A DNA stretch of 64,000 bases. It comes from Paraflavitalea soli. GTDB lineage: Bacteria > Bacteroidota > Bacteroidia > Chitinophagales > Chitinophagaceae. Positions 27,661-35,967 of the stretch are shown piece by piece; within the stretch, counting starts at the first letter, position 1, and each line of letters starts with the position of its first letter. The stretch spans positions 3,352,546 to 3,416,545 of the forward strand of contig NZ_CP032157.1 of the NCBI RefSeq assembly GCF_003555545.1, given 5' to 3'. Made by a program: the position numbers and the translations under genes. Below the pieces are notes generated by a model. It did no database searches. It was not told where the DNA came from and was given only the letters and a program-made list of their open reading frames with translations.

Positions 27661-28566
27661 ATGAGACTGGCGGCTATTGATATAGGAAGTAATGCGGCAA
27701 GATTGCTGATCTCCGATGTGAGTATGCAGGATAATGGCAAACCCCTGTTTCAGAAGATCAATCTAATACGGGTACCGCTTCGCCTGGGTTTTGATGTATT
27801 TGAACAGCAGGAGATATCCCCGGAGAAAGAAGCCATGATCATGAATACCCTCAAGGCCTACCGGCACCTGCTGGATGCGTATGAAGTACCCTACCTGAAA
27901 GCCGCTGCCACCTCCGCCATGCGCGATGCCGCCAATGCCGATCGTATCCTTCAACGGGTGAAAGAGGAGACAGGTATCGACATTGAGATCATTACCGGCG
28001 AAGCAGAAGCCTCCCTCATCTACGAGAACCATATTGCCGAAAACCTTGATAAGGACCACTCCTATCTCTATATTGACGTAGGCGGTGGCAGTACTGAACT
28101 TACCTTCTTTGCCGACAGTAAACTGGTATTCAAACGTTCCTTCAACATTGGTACCATCCGCCTGCTCAAAAAACAGGTAGAGGATGCCCAATGGGAGGAA
28201 ATGAAAGACATGATCAAACGCGAAACCCGGGGTCATTACAATGATATGGTGGCCATCGGATCGGGTGGTAACATCAATAAAATATTCTCCATCTCCAAAC
28301 GTAAGGAAGGTAAACCCCTTCAACTGGAACTACTCAAAGATTATTACAAAGAGTTCAGCAGTTTTACCCTGGCCGACCGGATGCGGCTGTACAGGCTGCG
28401 GGAAGACCGTGCTGATGTGATCGTACCCGCCCTGCAGATCTACATCAATGTAATGCGCTGGGCCAATATCACCGAAATATTTGTACCCAAGATCGGTTTG
28501 GCCGATGGACTCATACAGCACCTGTATGAAGAACTCAAAACGAAGCAAAAGTTGTCTGCTTTATAG
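27661..28566 (+). CDS. ppx: exopolyphosphatase (Ppx/GppA family)
   Basis: A 301-residue ASKHA-fold phosphatase that removes terminal phosphates from polyphosphate or pppGpp. The two phosphate loops AIDIGSNAARLLI and YIDVGGGSTELTFF are intact. It is the short, single-module form with no C-terminal HD domain. Pairing with ppk1 favours polyphosphate as substrate. A heptad inverted-arm element begins on its stop codon. Confidence 0.93.
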   Translation: MRLAAIDIGSNAARLLISDVSMQDNGKPLFQKINLIRVPLRLGFDVFEQQEISPEKEAMIMNTLKAYRHLLDAYEVPYLKAAATSAMRDAANADRILQRVKEETGIDIEIITGEAEASLIYENHIAENLDKDHSYLYIDVGGGSTELTFFADSKLVFKRSFNIGTIRLLKKQVEDAQWEEMKDMIKRETRGHYNDMVAIGSGGNINKIFSISKRKEGKPLQLELLKDYYKEFSSFTLADRMRLYRLREDRADVIVPALQIYINVMRWANITEIFVPKIGLADGLIQHLYEELKTKQKLSAL

Positions 28567-28734
28567 TTTCGGGTTTAGAGTTTAGTGTTTCGGGTTCTTT
28601 AGGTGTCACAACTTAATTGTTTAAATAATTGTTGCTATCGTAGCGCTGCTTCGGTAACCAGCGGGTTAAAGCAGGTGAAACTTTCCCACAACGCGGCAGC
28701 AACCCGAAACCCGTAACACGATACCCGAAATTTC
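28566..28734. repeat. heptad inverted-arm element 3 (GTTTCGG type)
   Basis: The left arm (28566-28600) is five 7-mers (GTTTCGG, GTTTAGA, GTTTAGT, GTTTCGG, GTTCTTT). The right arm (28700-28734) is complementary (CAACCCG, AAACCCG, TAACACG, ATACCCG). It starts on the last base of the ppx stop and ends 2 bp before a TACCTTTC box in front of panB. GCGGCAGCAAC is shared with element 2. Confidence 0.88.
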
Positions 28735-28769
28735 ATACCTTTCCGCCCGCTTAACAAAAAATCACTCCC

Positions 28770-29585
28770 ATGTCTGTTAATAAGGAAGTAAAAAGGATCA
28801 CCACCAATACCTTGCAGAAAATGAAAAGCACGGGCGAGAAGATCTCCATGATCACGGCCTATGACTTTTCCTTTGGCAAAATATTCGATGCCGCCGGCAT
28901 CGATGTGATCCTGGTAGGTGACTCTGCCTCCAATGTAATGGCAGGCCATGAGACCACCTTACCGATTACCCTCGACCAGATGATCTACCACGCCTCCTCG
29001 GTGATCAGGGGAGTGGAACGCTCGCTGGTAGTAGTAGACCTTCCCTTTGGTACCTACCAGGGCAATTCCAAGGAAGCGCTGGCCTCGGCCATCCGCATCA
29101 TGAAGGAAACAGGCGCCCATGCGGTTAAACTGGAAGGGGGCGAAGAAATTGTAGAATCCATCAAACGCATCCTGGCAGCCGGTATACCCGTGATGGGGCA
29201 CCTGGGATTAACGCCGCAGTCGATCTATAAATTTGGTACGTATACCGTGCGCGCCAAAGAAGAGGCCGAAGCCAATAAGCTGCGCAGCGATGCTAAAATA
29301 TTGCAGGAGTCAGGCTGTTTTGCCATGGTACTGGAAAAGATACCAGCCCTCCTGGCCAAGGAAGTATCAGAAAGTGTAGCCATCCCCACCATTGGTATTG
29401 GTGCAGGCCGCCATTGCGATGGCCAGGTATTGGTGATGCATGACCTGCTAGGCATCAATACAGAATTCAAACCCCGCTTCCTGCGCCAATACCTCAATAT
29501 GCATGAACAGGTAACCAACGCCGTTAAACACTACATTAAGGACGTCAAAGATAGAGATTTTCCCAACGAGCAAGAACAGTATTAA
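28770..29585 (+). CDS. panB: 3-methyl-2-oxobutanoate hydroxymethyltransferase
   Basis: A 271-residue (beta/alpha)8 enzyme that makes ketopantoate from alpha-ketoisovalerate and methylene-tetrahydrofolate for pantothenate and CoA. The motifs [40 protein letters not shown] and [15 protein letters not shown], including the metal-binding Asp/Glu residues, are intact. Other pantothenate genes are not in the window. Confidence 0.96.
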   Translation: MSVNKEVKRITTNTLQKMKSTGEKISMITAYDFSFGKIFDAAGIDVILVGDSASNVMAGHETTLPITLDQMIYHASSVIRGVERSLVVVDLPFGTYQGNSKEALASAIRIMKETGAHAVKLEGGEEIVESIKRILAAGIPVMGHLGLTPQSIYKFGTYTVRAKEEAEANKLRSDAKILQESGCFAMVLEKIPALLAKEVSESVAIPTIGIGAGRHCDGQVLVMHDLLGINTEFKPRFLRQYLNMHEQVTNAVKHYIKDVKDRDFPNEQEQY

Positions 29586-29587
29586 GA

Positions 29588-29667
29588 GAATACAGGATAC
29601 AGAATACAGAATATAGAATATAGAATATAGAATCCTTTGCTTCGCAGGCAGTCGGCAATCGGCAATC
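29588..29667. repeat. heptad arrays 4 (GAATATA and GGCAATC words)
   Basis: Seven uninterrupted 7-mers at 29588-29636 (GAATACA, GGATACA, GAATATA). A second array of three at 29647-29667 (GGCAGTC, GGCAATC, GGCAATC) follows. It starts 2 bp after the panB stop. No inverted partner is evident here. Confidence 0.85.
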
Positions 29668-29777
29668 CTTTACTTCGTGGGTATAAGGAGATATGCCTAT
29701 ATAGCCTTCTTGTGTTCCACATTCCATGGCTTTCTCCGATAAATCCGTTAAATTAGGAGTAACCAAACAGGACTATC

Positions 29778-32363
29778 ATGAGAAAACTATTTTTGCTGCT
29801 GGCATTAATTGCCAGCTCTTATCTGCTATCCGCACAAAACACCCTCTCCGGAACAGTAAAAGACGCCAAGACCAAAGAACCACTCGCCGGCGCCTCCATC
29901 AACATCAAAGGCACCAACCAGGGTACCATCTCCTCCAACACAGGCACTTTCACCCTCTCCGCTAAAAAAGGCGACATACTTATTATCAGGTATATCGGCT
30001 ATGCCACTTCAGAAATAACGGTAGACAACCAGGCAACACTGGATATTGAATTGACGGCAGGTGCCGGCAACCTCGAAGAAATAACCATTGTGGGCAGCCG
30101 CAGATTAGGCCGCACGGCTATGGAAACCGCCGTACCTATCGACGTGATCGATATCAAAAGCATTGCCCGGCAAACCGGCAAGTTCGATATCAATAATATG
30201 CTCCAGTTTGCCACCCCTTCTTTCAATGCCAACAAACAATCCGGCTCCGATGGCGCCGACCATATTGATCCCGCCACCATCCGTGGTCTGGGTCCCGATC
30301 AAACCCTGGTATTGATCAATGGAAAAAGAAGGCACCAAAGCTCCCTCATCAACTTATTTGGTACCCGCGGCCGGGGCAATACCGGCACAGACCTCAATGC
30401 TATCCCCGCTGGCGCTATCGACCGGGTGGAAGTGCTGCGCGATGGCGCCTCTGCCCAGTATGGCTCCGACGCCATCGCAGGTGTGGTCAATGTGATCCTC
30501 AAATCATCGGTCAATGAATTTTCTGCCAATATCAATTCAGGTGTATACGATGCCAAAAAATACCGCACTGACAGGAAGTACGATGGCGAAAGCTTCCAGC
30601 TGAATGCCAACTACGGTACCCGCATTGGCGAGAAAGGATTTGTGAACTTCACAGCGGATTACCTCACCAATGCCAAGACCAACCGGGTGCCGCCGCCCGG
30701 AGCCGTTACTTATCGCCGGGAGTTTGGCGATGCCTCTGCAGAAAGTTTCAGCGCCTTCTTCAACAGTGAAATTCCCGTAGCCGCCAATACCTCCATATAT
30801 GCCTTTGGTGGTACCACGCATCGCTTTACAGATGCTTTTGCCTGGTCGCGCGATGCCGATGACAACAGAAATGTAAAAGAGATCTATCCCAATGGCTTCG
30901 ACCCACGCATACAATCGGCCATCGACGACAATTCTATTTCCGTAGGTATCCGCACCATGCACGATGGCTGGAATATCGACCTCAACAATACCTATGGCAA
31001 AAACAAGATGCACTATTATGTAGATGGTACCCTCAATGCTACCCTGCTGGCCAAATCGCCCACGCATTTCGATGCAGGCGGATTCTGGTTCTCTCAAAAT
31101 ACGACCAGCATTAACTTCTCTAAACCATTTGATGTGGCGGCCGGGCTCAACGTAGCTTTCGGCGCAGAATACCGGGTAGACCGCTACAATATCTTTGCCG
31201 GTGAAGAAGGCTCCTGGCAAAACTATGGGATCATCGATACGGTGATCAACAACCGGGTGGTAAAATATGATAAGCTGGAAAGACCTGCCGGCTCACAAGG
31301 CTTTCCCGGCTTCCAGCCCCGCAACGAGGTCAATGCCAGCCGCACCAACTTTGGCAGTTATGTAGATGTGGAACTGGATGTAAGCAAGGCCTTCCTGTTA
31401 TCCGGCGCCGTGCGGTATGAAAAGTACAGCGACTTTGGCAGCACCCTCAATGGCAAACTGGCCACCCGCGTCAAAGTAGCGCCGGGGTTTAACCTGCGCG
31501 CATCCGTGAGTACGGGCTTCCGTGCCCCCTCCCTGCAGCAAACCTATTTCAATACCATTTATACCAACTTCGAGCAAGGAGTTCCCATCGAGATATTACT
31601 GGCCAACAACCTCAGCACGGTAACCCGCACGCTGGGCATACCACCATTGAAAGAAGAAAAATCAGTAAACCTGAGCGCCGGTTTTACTGCCAAACCCGTC
31701 AACAACCTTACGCTTACCGTGGATGGTTACCTCATCAATGTAAAAGACCGCATCGTGCTCACCGGCACTTTCGACCAGAGTGATCCGGATATTGGCAGCG
31801 ACCTGGCAGCACTGGGTGTCGGCGCCGCCAACTTCTTTACCAATGCCATCGACTCCCGCAATATTGGCCTGGATGTGATCATTACACACAGCGGGCGACT
31901 GGGTGATGGCCGGTTAACCACTACCCTGGCAGGCAATTTCAATAAACTCACCATCGAAAGCATTCATACCAGCCCCAAGCTGGTGGGCAAAGAAGACAAT
32001 TACCTCAGCGCCCGGGAAAAATCATTCATTATCGCCTCTGCCCCCAAAAGCAAGATCAACCTGACTGTCGACTATACCATCGCAAAATTCAGCGCCACGG
32101 CTCGCCTGGTACGCTTTGGCGAAGTGACCCTGCTGGGCTACGATGACAAACCCAATGTATACGATCCCAAAGTGACCACCGACCTCACGCTGGGCTACCG
32201 TATTTCCAGGAATATAGCGCTGTATGCCGGCGCCGACAACCTGTTCAATGTATATCCCGATAAGCAGGACCAGGAAAATACCGAAGAAGGCGGCCTGTGG
32301 GATTCTGTGCAAATGAATTTCGGCGGCCGTCACTATTTTGCCCGCCTGAGCTTTACGTTCTAA
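29778..32363 (+). CDS. TonB-dependent outer-membrane receptor with carboxypeptidase-regulatory-like domain
   Basis: An 861-residue receptor. Signal peptide about 1-20 (MRKLFLLLALIASSYLLSAQ). A CarboxypepD_reg-like beta-sandwich spans about 22-105 (SGTVKDAKTKEPLAGASI). A plug domain follows (IRGLGPDQTLVLINGKRRH, DGASAQYGSDAIAGVVN), then a 22-strand barrel ending in ARLSFTF. No SusD partner follows, so this is not a SusC/D pair. An iron-siderophore or other small ligand is more likely than a glycan, but the substrate cannot be read from sequence. Heptad elements flank it on both sides. Confidence 0.93.
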   Translation: MRKLFLLLALIASSYLLSAQNTLSGTVKDAKTKEPLAGASINIKGTNQGTISSNTGTFTLSAKKGDILIIRYIGYATSEITVDNQATLDIELTAGAGNLEEITIVGSRRLGRTAMETAVPIDVIDIKSIARQTGKFDINNMLQFATPSFNANKQSGSDGADHIDPATIRGLGPDQTLVLINGKRRHQSSLINLFGTRGRGNTGTDLNAIPAGAIDRVEVLRDGASAQYGSDAIAGVVNVILKSSVNEFSANINSGVYDAKKYRTDRKYDGESFQLNANYGTRIGEKGFVNFTADYLTNAKTNRVPPPGAVTYRREFGDASAESFSAFFNSEIPVAANTSIYAFGGTTHRFTDAFAWSRDADDNRNVKEIYPNGFDPRIQSAIDDNSISVGIRTMHDGWNIDLNNTYGKNKMHYYVDGTLNATLLAKSPTHFDAGGFWFSQNTTSINFSKPFDVAAGLNVAFGAEYRVDRYNIFAGEEGSWQNYGIIDTVINNRVVKYDKLERPAGSQGFPGFQPRNEVNASRTNFGSYVDVELDVSKAFLLSGAVRYEKYSDFGSTLNGKLATRVKVAPGFNLRASVSTGFRAPSLQQTYFNTIYTNFEQGVPIEILLANNLSTVTRTLGIPPLKEEKSVNLSAGFTAKPVNNLTLTVDGYLINVKDRIVLTGTFDQSDPDIGSDLAALGVGAANFFTNAIDSRNIGLDVIITHSGRLGDGRLTTTLAGNFNKLTIESIHTSPKLVGKEDNYLSAREKSFIIASAPKSKINLTVDYTIAKFSATARLVRFGEVTLLGYDDKPNVYDPKVTTDLTLGYRISRNIALYAGADNLFNVYPDKQDQENTEEGGLWDSVQMNFGGRHYFARLSFTF

Positions 32364-32372
32364 AAACATAGA

Positions 32373-32556
32373 ATACAGGATACAGAATTTAGAATACAGA
32401 ATTTAAGCCCGGAACAGAGCCCGAATAATAGAAACTGAAAACAGCATAGCGCCCAGGCAGTTCCTTTGCAACTTCATTTTTCTATGATGCCGGCTGTTAT
32501 TCCGTATTCTACATACTGGATTCTATATTCTGTATTCTATAGTCTGCATTCTATTT
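32373..32556. repeat. heptad inverted-arm element 5 (GAATACA/TCTGTAT type)
   Basis: The left arm (32373-32407) is five perfect-register 7-mers (GAATACA, GGATACA, GAATTTA). The right arm (32501-32556) is eight 7-mers (TCTGTAT, TCTATAT, TCTACAT), the complement of the left words. The arms flank about 93 bp. It begins 9 bp after the receptor stop and ends 8 bp before the promoter box of the next gene. Confidence 0.9.
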
Positions 32557-32564
32557 CGTCTTCG

Positions 32565-32572
32565 TACTTTTG
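32565..32572 (+). promoter_or_regulatory. -7 box of the ALDH7-type gene (TACTTTTG)
   Basis: A perfect TAnnTTTG match ending 19 bases before the ATG at 32591 and 8 bp outside heptad element 5. Confidence 0.55.
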
Positions 32573-32590
32573 CCCTCTTAACAAAAAAAC

Positions 32591-34117
32591 ATGATGGATT
32601 TTCTTGCCTCGCTGAAAATACAAGCGAATAATGCCGGGGTGTCAACCGGCAAAGCATGGATCAATACGACAGGCACGCCCATTCAATCCCATTCCCCGGT
32701 GGATGGTAAGCTCATCGGCACCGTACAACCCGCCGATCGGGCAGGTTATGAAGCCGTGATCACCAAAGCCGAAGAAGCTTTCCTGGCCTGGCGCCAGTGG
32801 CCCGCCCCCAAGAGAGGGGAAGTGGTGCGCCAGATAGGCGAAGCCCTCCGTCAATACAAAGAGCCGCTGGGCAAATTAGTGTCTTATGAAATGGGCAAAA
32901 GCCTGCAGGAAGGATATGGCGAAGTACAGGAAATGATCGACATCTGCGATTTTGCAGTAGGACTTTCCCGCCAGTTGCATGGCTTCACCATGCACAGTGA
33001 GCGGCCCGCCCACCGCATGTACGAGCAATGGCATCCCCTGGGTATTGTAGGTATTATCTCCGCCTTCAACTTCCCCGTGGCGGTATGGAGCTGGAATACC
33101 ATGCTGGGCTGGGTATGTGGTAATGTGTGTGTGTGGAAACCATCAGAAAAAACACCCCTTTGCGCAGTAGCCTGTCAGCATATCATTGCCGAAGTATTTG
33201 CTAAAAATAATGTACCGGAAGGTGTAAGCGGGCTGATCATTGGCAACCGCGATGCCGGTGAATGGATGGCTGCCGACGGCCGGATACCCCTCGTATCAGC
33301 CACCGGCTCTACCCGCATGGGCAAAGCAGTAGGAGCTGCCGTAGGCGCCCGCCTGGGCAAGGCCCTGCTGGAACTGGGCGGTAACAATGCCATCATCATT
33401 TCCAAAGATGCGGACCTCGACATCGCCCTGCGTGGCGCAATCTTCGGTGCGGTAGGTACGGCCGGACAACGTTGTACCACCACCCGCCGCCTCATCATCC
33501 ACGAATCTGTTTATGATACAGTAAAGAATAAACTGGTAAGTGCTTACAAGCAACTCAGCATTGGCGATCCCCTGGATGAAAAGAACCATGTAGGCCCCCT
33601 CATCGATACAGATGCCGTACGCCTCTACAGTCAATCCATTGAAGCCTGCAAAAAGGAAGGCGGCACTTTCATTGTGGAAGGCGGTGTGCTGGAAGGCAAG
33701 GGCTACGAAAGCGGCTGTTATGTAAAACCCTGTATTGCCGAAGCGCAACCCGGGTATGCCATTGTACAGCACGAAACCTTTGCACCGATCTTATACCTGT
33801 TGAAATACAAGACCCTCGAAGAAGCCATCGCTATTCAGAATGGCGTACCGCAGGGGCTCTCTTCCTCCATCATGACCCTCAACCTACGCGAAGCAGAACA
33901 ATTCCTCTCCTATGCCGGCAGCGATTGCGGCATTGCCAACGTGAATATTGGCACCTCAGGAGCAGAGATCGGCGGTGCTTTTGGAGGGGAAAAAGAGACC
34001 GGTGGCGGACGGGAAAGCGGCAGTGATGCCTGGAAAGCCTATATGCGCCGGCAAACCAATACCATCAATTATTCCACCCAACTGCCTTTGGCACAGGGCA
34101 TTAAATTCGATCTATAA
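32591..34117 (+). CDS. ALDH7-family semialdehyde dehydrogenase (piperideine-6-carboxylate type)
   Basis: A 508-residue NAD+-dependent aldehyde dehydrogenase of the antiquitin/AmaB branch, which oxidises alpha-aminoadipate semialdehyde (in equilibrium with piperideine-6-carboxylate) in lysine breakdown. NFPVAVWSWNTMLGWVCGN, ELGGNNAIII (general-base Glu, about residue 260) and GTAGQRCTTTRRL (catalytic Cys, about 294) match that branch closely. No other lysine-degradation gene is near, so the substrate is inferred from the branch alone. MM at the start allows 32591 or 32594. Confidence 0.9.
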   Translation: MMDFLASLKIQANNAGVSTGKAWINTTGTPIQSHSPVDGKLIGTVQPADRAGYEAVITKAEEAFLAWRQWPAPKRGEVVRQIGEALRQYKEPLGKLVSYEMGKSLQEGYGEVQEMIDICDFAVGLSRQLHGFTMHSERPAHRMYEQWHPLGIVGIISAFNFPVAVWSWNTMLGWVCGNVCVWKPSEKTPLCAVACQHIIAEVFAKNNVPEGVSGLIIGNRDAGEWMAADGRIPLVSATGSTRMGKAVGAAVGARLGKALLELGGNNAIIISKDADLDIALRGAIFGAVGTAGQRCTTTRRLIIHESVYDTVKNKLVSAYKQLSIGDPLDEKNHVGPLIDTDAVRLYSQSIEACKKEGGTFIVEGGVLEGKGYESGCYVKPCIAEAQPGYAIVQHETFAPILYLLKYKTLEEAIAIQNGVPQGLSSSIMTLNLREAEQFLSYAGSDCGIANVNIGTSGAEIGGAFGGEKETGGGRESGSDAWKAYMRRQTNTINYSTQLPLAQGIKFDL

Positions 34118-34122
34118 GAAAA

Positions 34123-34225
34123 GAATACAGAATTTAGAATCCAGTATACAGAAGAAATACAGGGGCCGACCAGGCAAACCCGCAAAAGCTTCTGGATACT
34201 GGATTCTGTATTCTACATTCTGTCT
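34123..34225. repeat. heptad inverted-arm element 6 (GAATACA/TCTGTAT type)
   Basis: Left arm 34123-34157 (GAATACA, GAATTTA, GAATCCA, GTATACA). Right arm 34191-34225 (TCTGGAT, ACTGGAT, TCTGTAT, TCTACAT). Only about 33 bp separate the arms. It starts 5 bp after the dehydrogenase stop. Confidence 0.88.
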
Positions 34226-34286
34226 CTTTTCCCCCATACTATTTTGTCGTCCAATTCGTTAGTAATGGTTGGAAAGCTACCTCTTT

Positions 34287-35729
34287 ATGAAAAAATTGTT
34301 TACCCTGTTATCCTTTTTGGTGATCGTTTCTTCCGGCTTTGCCCAGCTCAGGCTGGCCGTGCTCGCTGGTCCCCATTCCGCTTCCATTGATGAAAAGAAC
34401 AGTATTCCGGGCTGGGATGCCAAAGTAAAGCCCTTCTATACCAGTCGTGGCGGCTTTAATGCCGGTTTCCTGGCAGAAATACCTCTCAACCGCACCGGCA
34501 ACCTGGCCCTGCAGCCTGGTTTCTTTTATATGTCCAAGGGCAGGAAGTTCCAGCAGGCTTTTGATACTTCCGTAGTCCATACGGACACCTTATCCCTTAA
34601 AAGCAATTTCTTTCTCAATTACATCGATATCCCCATCAACCTCACGTATAAAATGCCCCTTGGTAAAAAGGGTAAGTTCTTTGTAAGTGCAGGCCCCTAT
34701 ATCAGCTTCTTCTACAATGGCAAGACCAAATCGGAATTATTGGTGGCGCCCACCGATACCACGCTCAAGTTTAGCAAGGCAGAAGATGATATCGAAGTAG
34801 GTAAGGGTAAGAACAAGGCAAAAACCTTCGATTTTGGTATCAATGGAAGGGCGGGCTTTGAATTGGGCAACGTCATCCTCTCTGGCTTCTACAGTCAGGG
34901 CCTCAGCAATTTCTTCGAAGCTGATTATGATGGCACTTTCAAACACAAGGTGATCGGCGCTTCCATCGGTTTCTGGCTCAGCAAGGCAAAACCGCCTGCC
35001 CCGCCCAAACCCAGGGATAAGGACAAGGATGGTATACCCGACGACCAGGATGCCTGCCCCACCCTGCCCGGTACAGCGCTCACCAATGGCTGCCCGGATA
35101 AAGATGGGGATGGTATTGCCGATCATGTAGACAAATGCCCCGAAATACCCGGTGTAGCGGCTTATAAAGGCTGCCCCATACCCGATACAGATAAGGATGG
35201 TGTGAATGACAAGGAAGACAAGTGTCCTACAGAAGCCGGTCCTGCCTCCAATAATGGCTGTCCCCTGCCCAAACCTGAGCCGGATACCGATGGCGATGGC
35301 GTGATCGACAAGGAAGACAAATGCCCTACAGAAGCTGGCCCCAGGGCCAATAATGGCTGTCCGGTGATCCGGCAGGAAGCCATTGAAAAAGTAAACTATG
35401 CAGCCCGCAACATATTATTCCAGAAAGGCAGTGAAAACCTGGCCGGCAGCTCCCATACAGCATTGCTGGATGTGATCGCCATCCTTCAAAAGAACCCGGC
35501 GCTTCACCTGACCATTGATGGGTATACCGATAATAGCGGTCAGGCGGCTAAAAACCTGCAGTTATCGCAGAAACGGGCCGATATGGTGAAGAAATACCTG
35601 ACCGACAGGGGTATTGCTGCCGACAGGCTGAAAGCAACCGGTAATGGATCGGCCAAACCTATTGCTGATAACTCAACCGAGGAAGGCCGTACCAAAAACA
35701 GGCGTGTGGAACTCAAACTGGTCGAATAA
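34287..35729 (+). CDS. OmpA-family protein with N-terminal barrel and TSP3 repeats
   Basis: A 480-residue outer-membrane protein. The ATG at 34287 starts a signal peptide (MKKLFTLLSFLVIVSSGFAQ); a TTG 18 bases upstream is less likely. Residues about 20-235 form an outer-membrane beta-barrel (PorT/OmpX-like). Four calcium-binding thrombospondin type 3 repeats follow (about 245-365, DKDKDGIPDDQDACP type with Cys pairs). The C-terminal OmpA domain (about 375-480) has LTIDGYTDNSG and LSQKRADMVKKYL for peptidoglycan binding. It ties outer membrane to wall. A terminator follows. Confidence 0.93.
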   Translation: MKKLFTLLSFLVIVSSGFAQLRLAVLAGPHSASIDEKNSIPGWDAKVKPFYTSRGGFNAGFLAEIPLNRTGNLALQPGFFYMSKGRKFQQAFDTSVVHTDTLSLKSNFFLNYIDIPINLTYKMPLGKKGKFFVSAGPYISFFYNGKTKSELLVAPTDTTLKFSKAEDDIEVGKGKNKAKTFDFGINGRAGFELGNVILSGFYSQGLSNFFEADYDGTFKHKVIGASIGFWLSKAKPPAPPKPRDKDKDGIPDDQDACPTLPGTALTNGCPDKDGDGIADHVDKCPEIPGVAAYKGCPIPDTDKDGVNDKEDKCPTEAGPASNNGCPLPKPEPDTDGDGVIDKEDKCPTEAGPRANNGCPVIRQEAIEKVNYAARNILFQKGSENLAGSSHTALLDVIAILQKNPALHLTIDGYTDNSGQAAKNLQLSQKRADMVKKYLTDRGIAADRLKATGNGSAKPIADNSTEEGRTKNRRVELKLVE

Positions 35730-35751
35730 CCTGCTGCTACGAAATATTCAT

Positions 35752-35791
35752 AGGCCATTCATGTAATCTTCCGGCATGAATGGCCTTCTTT
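35752..35791 (+). terminator. rho-independent terminator of the OmpA-like gene
   Basis: Perfect 12-bp stem AGGCCATTCATG / CATGAATGGCCT with an 11-base loop, followed by TCTTTTTAT, 22 bases after the stop. Confidence 0.9.
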
Positions 35792-35831
35792 TTATACTTT
35801 GGGCACAGGATTAGTTGAGACAGCAGGAAGT

Positions 35832-35852
35832 TACTGCCGACTGCCGATTGCC
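35832..35852. repeat. short heptad array (GACTGCC words)
   Basis: Three 7-mers in register (TACTGCC, GACTGCC, GATTGCC), the complement of the GGCAATC words at 29647 and 39280. It lies between the OmpA terminator and the protease gene. Confidence 0.6.
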
Positions 35853-35967
35853 GGCTCATCGCCGAATAAATAACGTTAATAAATAGTAAAAAACAAGATA
35901 TTTGCGACTTTGCAACAAACGCATCAGGTAAGAAAAACATCTGAGAGTAAGTAATAAATCAATCACA

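Noticed and set aside
29588-29636. Short direct repeats resembling a CRISPR array
   Set aside because: The units are 7 bp without spacers and differ in word between sites; no cas genes are present.
29778-32363. SusC/D glycan-uptake locus
   Set aside because: No SusD-like lipoprotein or glycosidase follows the receptor; it is a stand-alone TonB-dependent receptor.
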